Source of the DNA: Clostridium sp. CAG:413
GTDB taxonomy: Bacteria > Bacillota > Clostridia > Oscillospirales > Acutalibacteraceae
Direction: 5' to 3'
Assembly (NCBI GenBank): GCA_000431775.1
Contig: FR888217.1
Location: forward strand, 100,881 to 120,412
Length of the DNA: 19,532 nt
The stretch's first letter is position 1, and each line of letters starts with the position of its first letter. Positions 14,705-19,532 of this stretch are shown here, in pieces. The position numbers were made by a program, and so were the translations under genes. A model generated the notes under the pieces. That model was not told the DNA's origin and did not search any database. It worked only from the letters and a program-made list of their open reading frames with translations.

Positions 14705-14734
14705 TTGACGGCGGGGCGATTTTATGTATATAAT
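14705..14734 (+). promoter_or_regulatory. Vegetative promoter of the lipoprotein/PstS-like operon
   Basis: TTGACG at 14705-14710 and a perfect TATAAT at 14729-14734 are separated by 18 bases. Transcription would begin near 14741, about 24 bases before the ATG of the lipoprotein gene. The phased repeats abut its upstream side, the position used by activators of the OmpR/PhoB group. Confidence 0.8.
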
Positions 14735-14764
14735 TAAATCAGCAAGACGGAAAGAGGCGATATA

Positions 14765-16342
14765 ATGTATCGTATAAAGCGAATTGCGGCGCTTGCGGCT
14801 GCGGCGGCAATGGTGCTCACCCTCGGCTCCTGCGGCAAGAGAGCCGAAACAGCCTTAACGGCCACGGCGGACGACGCACCCGTTTTTATGCTGTCCTCGC
14901 TGCCCGATATAGGCAAATATGAGCCTGCTCAAAATTATAAAAGATATTCAGACAGCTATTGCGGGAAGCTGACCCCCGGCAACTACGGCACACTTATCCC
15001 CTTTGTCGGCAGAAACAGCGAATTCTCGCCGCCCGAGGACCCAGAGACCGTTATCAACGAGTCCCTCTACGGGCTGATGACGGTGGACGGCAAAGTGGTG
15101 GTCGACCCCGTTTACACCGCCTTTGATATATATGATATCGGCGGGGGCAAGAGCATCCTTGCGCTCACCAGCGTGCCCGGCGACAGCAGCGACCCGAATA
15201 ATTTCCACAACCTGCTCACTGTCGCCGCCTCCGACGGCTCATGGGTCGTCAACCGCATCGACGCCTATGTTGTTTCATCGTCGGGCGGCAAAATAGTGCT
15301 CAACATCTATGACGACAAGAAGGGCTGCAACTGCGTTGAGGTGCTTGACCTGAAGGGCAAGCAGCTTGCCGCATATGACAATGCGATATCCGATTACGGC
15401 TACCTCGACGGGATCCTTTATATACTGAAAGAAAGTCCGGGTTTTGACGAATACTACGATTATGTCACCGAGCTTGTCGATGACAACGGCAACACCGTGC
15501 TTGAGGGCTACAACCTCTGCTCCGCGTTAAAGAACGACCTCGCCGTTGCCCGTGAAGGCGATTATTTCGGCATCGTGCGCCGCGACGGTACATGGCTGCT
15601 CGACCCCGTTTATGAGAATGTCGAGACTATCGGCGTTGATACTCAGTACTATCATGCGGGCGTCAACGGCAGCGGAGTGCTGCTCGACAGCAAGGGCAAT
15701 ATAATCAGCCGATATGACGGCGAAAGCTACGGCCGCAATTATATCATCGCCGGCGACAGCCTCGTATTCAACCGTATGCTCGACGACGACGTCACCTACT
15801 ATAATATCGACGGCAAGCCTATCACCTGCAAGGAGAGCGGCGCGGTCGCAGTGAACTGCAACGAATATCTCGGCCTGTTTTTCGGCTCGAAGGACGGCGT
15901 GGGCTATGTATTCGACATAGGCGGCAAAATGCTGGCGAGCCTTGAGGGCGCGACGGGCATGGATGCCGTCTCCGGCGCGGACTACGGCAACTATTATGTG
16001 CTCTATGTGGCAAACGGCTCCAACTCCGTCGGCGTTGTATTCTCCTCAGACACTCACAAGGAGGTTTACCGCTTCACCGTGAACGAGGGCAACAGCTCGT
16101 CATTCATCGCCTCGATAACGCCCGAAGGCGTAGCGGTCCTCTGGCAGTCCGACGATCAGACCACAAGCTACCGCGTGGTGGATCTCGCCACCGACAAGGT
16201 GCTCGTTGACAGCTGCCCGTTTGCGATAATCGTCAGGGCGGGCGGCAACGCCTATGTCAACGTCTGCAACGACGACTTTATTAAAATATATGACAGCGGC
16301 TTCGGCCTGCTGCTTAAAGTGACCAATAATTACACCGACTGA
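14765..16342 (+). CDS. WG-repeat lipoprotein
   Basis: A 525-residue secreted protein anchored as a lipoprotein: basic N-terminus, hydrophobic stretch at 8-20 and lipobox L-G-S-C with the lipidated cysteine at residue 23. The mature part is rich in short beta-strand repeats with G-D-N-Y character. Two stretches match the WG-repeat consensus: LYGLMTVDGKVVVDPVYTAF at 101-120 and FGIVRRDGTWLLDPVYENV at 268-286; weaker versions are LLDSKGNIISRYDG and YNIDGKPI. It probably forms a repeat or propeller-like domain; no catalytic motif was seen. It has a vegetative promoter with a possible Pho box in front, and the PstS-like gene follows after 28 bases with its own GGAGG, so the two are co-transcribed. 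Molecular function is unknown; a role in ligand sensing or envelope stress is speculation. Confidence 0.85.
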   Translation: MYRIKRIAALAAAAAMVLTLGSCGKRAETALTATADDAPVFMLSSLPDIGKYEPAQNYKRYSDSYCGKLTPGNYGTLIPFVGRNSEFSPPEDPETVINESLYGLMTVDGKVVVDPVYTAFDIYDIGGGKSILALTSVPGDSSDPNNFHNLLTVAASDGSWVVNRIDAYVVSSSGGKIVLNIYDDKKGCNCVEVLDLKGKQLAAYDNAISDYGYLDGILYILKESPGFDEYYDYVTELVDDNGNTVLEGYNLCSALKNDLAVAREGDYFGIVRRDGTWLLDPVYENVETIGVDTQYYHAGVNGSGVLLDSKGNIISRYDGESYGRNYIIAGDSLVFNRMLDDDVTYYNIDGKPITCKESGAVAVNCNEYLGLFFGSKDGVGYVFDIGGKMLASLEGATGMDAVSGADYGNYYVLYVANGSNSVGVVFSSDTHKEVYRFTVNEGNSSSFIASITPEGVAVLWQSDDQTTSYRVVDLATDKVLVDSCPFAIIVRAGGNAYVNVCNDDFIKIYDSGFGLLLKVTNNYTD

Positions 16343-16370
16343 CAGACACACAAAAGAACGGAGGACAATT

Positions 16371-17267
16371 ATGAGGAAATTCATTTGCGCTCTTCTTGCA
16401 GTTATTCTTGTATTCTCTCTTGCCGCCTGCTCCGGCCCCGCTGCGATCAAAAATACCGGCAACTTTGAATTCACCGAGAGCAACTACCCCAAGATGGGCG
16501 GCTCTCTTGCCGCTCTGCCCCTCGGCGAAGCGATAACCGCCTATGCGCTTGGCATCAGCCGTGAGGAAGCCTCCAAGCTGATAGTCTTTGAGGGCTCCAC
16601 GACCGACAACTATAAGGCGATAGTGGACGGCAAATTCGACATCCTGCTCGCCTATGAGCCGTCGGAGGAGGCAAAGGCTTATATCGCCGAGAAAGGTGCG
16701 GAGCTTGAGATGACCCCCATCGGTGCAGACGCCCTTGTATTCATTTGCAGCAATCTTAACAAGGTCGATTCGCTGACGGTGGATCAGATAAAGGATATCT
16801 ATAGAGGTAAGATAACCGACTGGAGCGAGGTCGGCGGCAAAAAGGGCGCAATAATCCCATATCAGCGCAATAAGGACAGCGGCAGCCAGACCCTCTTTGA
16901 CAAGCTCATCAACCTCGGAGACGAGCTGACCGACGCCCCCAAAGAGAGGATAATCGGCTCTATGATCGGCCTGCTTGAGGCGGTCGCCGAATACGACGGC
17001 TCCGAGAACGCCCTGGGCTACACGGTCTACTATTATCTGACAAATATGGAGAACGACAAGCTCTCGACCTCCAAGATCCTCGCCGTGAACGGCGTTAAGC
17101 CGACCAACGACACCATTGCGTCGGGCAAATACCCCTTTGTCAACGACTTCTATGTCGTTATCCCCAAGAATCTGCCCGAGGACGCCCCCGCCCGCGTGCT
17201 CTATAATTGGATAATCTCCGAGCAGGGCAAGGAGCTTGTGAAGAAGGAAAATTATGTAGCAAAATAA
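16371..17267 (+). CDS. PstS-like phosphate-family substrate-binding lipoprotein
   Basis: A 298-residue periplasmic-binding-type lipoprotein with signal peptide and lipobox L-A-A-C (Cys20). Family features of PstS are present: GGSLAALPLGEAI at 43-55 in the first ligand loop, DALVFICSNLNKVDSLTVDQ at 120-139 followed by IKDIYRGKITDWSEVGG, RNKDSGSQTLF at 166-176 (the R...SGS.T oxyanion loop) and ALGYTVYYY at 214-222. The second ligand loop reads LAYEPSEE at 93-100 where classical PstS has an S-D pair with the phosphate-reading aspartate, so the ligand could differ from phosphate. No permease or ATPase (PstC, PstA, PstB) is in the window, making it an orphan binding protein here. The ATG has GGAGG eight bases upstream. 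Known relatives bind phosphate; the ligand here is inferred. Confidence 0.88.
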   Translation: MRKFICALLAVILVFSLAACSGPAAIKNTGNFEFTESNYPKMGGSLAALPLGEAITAYALGISREEASKLIVFEGSTTDNYKAIVDGKFDILLAYEPSEEAKAYIAEKGAELEMTPIGADALVFICSNLNKVDSLTVDQIKDIYRGKITDWSEVGGKKGAIIPYQRNKDSGSQTLFDKLINLGDELTDAPKERIIGSMIGLLEAVAEYDGSENALGYTVYYYLTNMENDKLSTSKILAVNGVKPTNDTIASGKYPFVNDFYVVIPKNLPEDAPARVLYNWIISEQGKELVKKENYVAK

Positions 17268-17270
17268 AAT

Positions 17271-17367
17271 AACGGTTGAAAGCGGCGAAGAATTGTGGTA
17301 TTCTTTTCAAGTAACCGTTCATCAATAACGTCACAAAGCCGGCGGTTACTCGTTAACCGTCGGCTTT
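17271..17367 (+). promoter_or_regulatory. Leader region with four competing RNA arms (putative attenuator)
   Basis: Arm 1 (17271-17282, AACGGTTGAAAG) can pair with arm 2 (17304-17319) as 7+5 pairs with a four-base bulge. Arm 2, AGTAACCGTT at 17310-17319, can instead pair with arm 3, GGCGGTTACT at 17341-17350, over ten positions including two G-U pairs. Arm 3 also pairs with arm 4 in the terminator hairpin at 17335-17367. These three pairings are mutually exclusive in the 1:2, 2:3, 3:4 manner of attenuators. The region fills the 125-base gap between the PstS-like gene and the MraY-like gene. Pairing was worked out by hand; the regulatory role is inferred. Confidence 0.5.
17276..17304 (+). promoter_or_regulatory. 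Probable vegetative promoter of the MraY-like gene
   Basis: TTGAAA at 17276-17281 is followed after 17 bases by TATTCT at 17299-17304, preceded by TG at the extended -10 position (TGGTATTCT). Transcription would begin near 17310-17311, exactly at arm 2 of the leader, so such transcripts would lack arm 1. The -10 is only 4/6 to consensus. Confidence 0.55.
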
Positions 17368-17368
17368 T
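17335..17368 (+). terminator. Intrinsic terminator-like hairpin upstream of the MraY-like gene
   Basis: A 14-pair stem (17335-17348 with 17354-17367, one G-U pair) and a five-base loop CTCGT end in four T residues. It lies 68 bases after the PstS-like stop and 25 bases before the next start codon, leaving no room for another promoter between hairpin and gene. The T-run is short, so termination may be partial or conditional. Confidence 0.7.
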
Positions 17369-17392
17369 ATGTGAGGATTCGGAGGTAAATTT

Positions 17393-18367
17393 ATGATATA
17401 TCGCCTTTTCACCGAGCGTCTCCCCGACGCCGACACCAAATGGCTATGGCTCGCCGCCCTCGTCTTTACGGCGTCTCTCTCGGCGCTGGCGCTGAGGGTA
17501 TTCAAGAATAAACTCCCCCGTGACAAGGGCAGGGAATTCGCCGTGGACGGCGCCCTCTCCGCGGGCAAGGTCAGGGGCGCAGGCATCGTCTTTGTCTGCT
17601 GCTTCATCATCAGCGCACTGCTGTTTGTGCCCGTCACGCTCGAATATGTTTTCTATTACATTCTCGTTTTCTTCGGAATGCTCTCGGGCTACCTCGACGA
17701 CCGCTCGGACAAGCCGTGGGGCGAATACAAAAAGGGCGTTATCGACCTTATCATCTCCACTCTCACGGCTCTTTGCTTCGTCCACTATAACCCCGAGCTG
17801 CTGAATCTCAGCTTCTTCGGCTTCGGCTTCCACGTCCACCCCGTAATATATGTCATTCTCGGCGCTCTCGCCGTATGGATGCTCGTCAATGCGGTCAACT
17901 GCTCCGACGGTATCGACGGCTACAGCAGCAGCCTGACGATAGTTTCGCTGCTCTCCGCCTCGGGCGCGATCCTCATAAACGGCACCGGCAAGGCTCCTCT
18001 CATCGCGGCGCTGCTGATGATAGTCTCGCTCCTCCCCTACCTTTGGAAGAACGCTCAGCCGAGCACGATGCTCATGGGCGACGCCGGCTCAAGGGCGCTC
18101 GGACTTTTCCTTTGCATAACGATGTTCAAGACGGGCAACGCCCTTTTGATAATCCCGATGTGCTGTATGCTTTGCCTTGACGGTCTGGTGGGCATAGTCA
18201 AGATAGTCACCATCCGCTTCCTGCACATCAATCCGCTCAAGAATATTCGCACTCCGCTGCACGACCACTTCCGCAAGAACAAGGGCTGGTCGAATTCGCA
18301 GGTCATATTCAGGCTCTGCATCCTCCAATCCCTCATCTCGGCGGCGGCGCTCATCATAATGAAATAA
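17393..18367 (+). CDS. MraY/WecA-family phosphoglycosyltransferase (polyprenyl-phosphate sugar-1-phosphate transferase)
   Basis: A 324-residue polytopic membrane enzyme, about ten hydrophobic segments, of the family that transfers a sugar 1-phosphate from a UDP-sugar onto undecaprenyl phosphate. Seen: GYLDDRSDK with the double aspartate at 102-103, NAVNCSDGIDGYSS at 166-179, MGDAGSRALG at 228-237 and PLHDHFRKNKGWSNSQV at 288-304. The last block matches the PLHHHFE...GW motif of MraY (peptidoglycan lipid I synthesis), placing it nearer MraY than WecA, but the central histidine of HHH is aspartate here. It is outside any cell-wall (dcw) cluster, so it is probably a paralog. GGAGGT lies six bases before the ATG. 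It is a single gene between a regulated leader and a strong terminator. The acceptor should be undecaprenyl phosphate; the sugar is not known. Confidence 0.87.
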   Translation: MIYRLFTERLPDADTKWLWLAALVFTASLSALALRVFKNKLPRDKGREFAVDGALSAGKVRGAGIVFVCCFIISALLFVPVTLEYVFYYILVFFGMLSGYLDDRSDKPWGEYKKGVIDLIISTLTALCFVHYNPELLNLSFFGFGFHVHPVIYVILGALAVWMLVNAVNCSDGIDGYSSSLTIVSLLSASGAILINGTGKAPLIAALLMIVSLLPYLWKNAQPSTMLMGDAGSRALGLFLCITMFKTGNALLIIPMCCMLCLDGLVGIVKIVTIRFLHINPLKNIRTPLHDHFRKNKGWSNSQVIFRLCILQSLISAAALIIMK

Positions 18368-18370
18368 AGC

Positions 18371-18413
18371 ACGACCCGGGCAAGTGCTCCTATGCACCCG
18401 CCCGGGTCGTTTT
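18371..18413. terminator. Bidirectional intrinsic terminator between convergent genes
   Basis: ACGACCCGGGC at 18371-18381 pairs perfectly with GCCCGGGTCGT at 18400-18410, with an inner GTGC/GCAC stem in the loop (18384-18387, 18394-18397). The plus strand continues with TTTT; on the minus strand the stem is followed by GCTTTATTT. It lies 3 bases after the MraY-like stop and 11 bases from the end of the ATPase gene, so it serves both convergent transcripts. Confidence 0.9.
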
Positions 18414-18424
18414 ATCACATGAAA

Positions 18425-19532
18425 TTATTCGTAGCGCTTAACTTTCAGAAGTCTCGCCGCATTTGCGACGGAAATTATCATCGTGCCGACATCGGCGAAT
18501 ATCGCGGCCCACATAGGAGCAAGACCCGCAACGCCGAGAGCGACGACTACCACCTTGACTACCACGGCAAAGGCAATGTTGGAGCGGAGAACGCTCATTG
18601 CGCGCTTGCTCTGATAGACCGTATCGGCAAGCCTTGACAGCTCTGAATCGGTGAGGATAACATCCGCCGCTTCGCACGCCGCCTGAGTGCCGAGGCCCAT
18701 TGCAACGCCTACATCGGCGCAGGCGAGCACGGGGGCGTCGTTGATGCCGTCGCCGACATATATAACGCCCTTTGAGCCGTCCTTGATATCCTCAAGATTG
18801 CTCAGCTTATCCTGCGGCAGAAGCCCGCTTCTGAAATCGTCGATATCGCAAACGGAGCAGACCTTCCTCGCCTGCTCGGCGGTGTCGCCCGTGAGCATCA
18901 CGCTGTGCTCAACGCCGAGCTTACGCAGCTTCTTTATAGTTTCGGCTGCCTCGGGTCTGACCTCACCGTCTATCCCGACAACGCCGACAGCCTTGCCTCC
19001 GAGCGCCACATACACGGGGGATTTCGGCATATCGGAGACATCCACGCCGTTATTCTTCATCAGCCTCTCGCCGCCGCAGAGCAGCTTGCCCTCGGGCACG
19101 GTGACGGAGGTGCCGCCGCCCGCGACCTCGGAGAAATCGGAGCAATCGGAAATATCCGTCTCGCCCGCCGCCGCAACTATCGCTTTGGCGATGGGGTGAG
19201 TTGAGTAGTATTCGCATTTTGCCGCATAGGCAAGCACTTCATCCGCCGTGTGACCCTCGGCCGCGTATATCTCGCCGACCTTCAGCTCGCCCGTGGTGAG
19301 CGTGCCGGTCTTATCGAATACAGCAGTATCGACCTTGGCAAGCGCTTCGATATAGCGGCTGCCCTTGATTATCATGCCGTTCTTTGCCGCAGCGCCCATG
19401 GTCGTGAAGAACGCAAGGGGCGCCGAGATAACTATGGCGCAGGGGCAGGAGGCAACAAGGAGGATAAGGCTTCTGTGTATCCAATCATGCCAATTGCCGG
19501 TGATGAGCGAGGGAATAACGGCTATCAGCACC
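18425..19532 (-). CDS. Zn/Cd/Pb-type P1B ATPase, C-terminal part (5' end beyond window)
   Basis: A heavy-metal exporting P-type ATPase; 368 residues are in the window and the frame remains open at the right edge. The GTG at the edge is an internal valine codon, not a start. Seen in order: the metal-site helix ASCPCAIVIS with CPC at 29-31 of the visible part, the phosphorylation site DKTGT at 73-77, the HP signature STHPIAKAI at 110-118, TGDT in the nucleotide domain, GDGINDAP at 260-267 and two closing helices with lysine 326 (VVVKVVV) and aspartate 347 (FADVGTMII). The CPC motif together with that lysine and aspartate is typical of the Zn/Cd/Pb group (ZntA/CadA) rather than the copper group (CopA). 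N-terminal metal-binding domains and any promoter or regulator would lie outside the window. Confidence 0.93.
   Translation of the reverse strand, partial: VLIAVIPSLITGNWHDWIHRSLILLVASCPCAIVISAPLAFFTTMGAAAKNGMIIKGSRYIEALAKVDTAVFDKTGTLTTGELKVGEIYAAEGHTADEVLAYAAKCEYYSTHPIAKAIVAAAGETDISDCSDFSEVAGGGTSVTVPEGKLLCGGERLMKNNGVDVSDMPKSPVYVALGGKAVGVVGIDGEVRPEAAETIKKLRKLGVEHSVMLTGDTAEQARKVCSVCDIDDFRSGLLPQDKLSNLEDIKDGSKGVIYVGDGINDAPVLACADVGVAMGLGTQAACEAADVILTDSELSRLADTVYQSKRAMSVLRSNIAFAVVVKVVVVALGVAGLAPMWAAIFADVGTMIISVANAARLLKVKRYE

Noticed and set aside
1..19532. CRISPR array, insertion sequence, prophage, tRNA or rRNA genes
   Set aside because: No spaced repeat array, transposase, integrase or tRNA-like cloverleaf was recognised on either strand; the longest gaps without a gene are all under 200 bases and are explained above.

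Overview
The window looks like chromosomal DNA of an endospore-forming, low-redundancy Clostridia-type Firmicute, most likely a GC-rich gut lineage of the Oscillospiraceae/Ruminococcaceae kind. The evidence is a complete spoIIIAA-AH locus, strong GGAGG-type ribosome binding sites, the Firmicutes gene order around nusB-xseAB-ispA-dxs-tlyA-argR-recN, and a mostly GC-rich coding style with AT-rich intergenic control regions. The taxonomic placement is inference. No tRNA, rRNA, CRISPR, insertion sequence or phage gene was seen.

Region 1 (1-9606, minus strand) is one tightly packed operon read right to left: nusB, a TsaD/Kae1-family paralog, xseA, xseB, ispA, dxs, tlyA, nadK, argR, recN and a sugar-phosphate isomerase-like gene cut by the left edge. 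Most junctions are 1-4 base stop/start overlaps or gaps under 20 bases. A good vegetative promoter (TATAAT, 17-bp spacer, TTGTAT) lies at 9717-9745. The operon combines transcription antitermination, exonuclease VII and RecN repair functions, isoprenoid precursor synthesis (Dxs, IspA), NADP supply, rRNA methylation and arginine control. Compared with the B. subtilis order, folD is replaced by the TsaD-like gene, nadK is inserted between tlyA and argR, and the locus after recN holds an isomerase rather than sporulation genes.

Region 2 (9766-14596, minus strand) is the eight-gene spoIIIA operon, encoding the mother-cell half of the feeding-tube/channel complex between mother cell and forespore. 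There is almost no room for a terminator between spoIIIAH and the nusB promoter.

Region 3 (14597-18414, plus strand) is the accessory and most interesting part. It is divergent from spoIIIAA and begins with phased TTACA-type repeats like a PhoP box, directly upstream of a vegetative promoter. Then come a WG-repeat lipoprotein and an orphan PstS-like binding lipoprotein, followed by a leader with four mutually competing RNA arms and an internal promoter. The leader feeds a stand-alone MraY/WecA-family membrane glycosyltransferase, closed by a strong bidirectional terminator. My working hypothesis is a phosphate-starvation-responsive envelope module in which the downstream transferase gene is insulated from the phosphate-type promoter by promoter-of-origin-dependent termination.

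Region 4 (18425-19532, minus strand) is the C-terminal two thirds or so of a Zn/Cd-type P1B ATPase, whose 5' part lies beyond the right edge.
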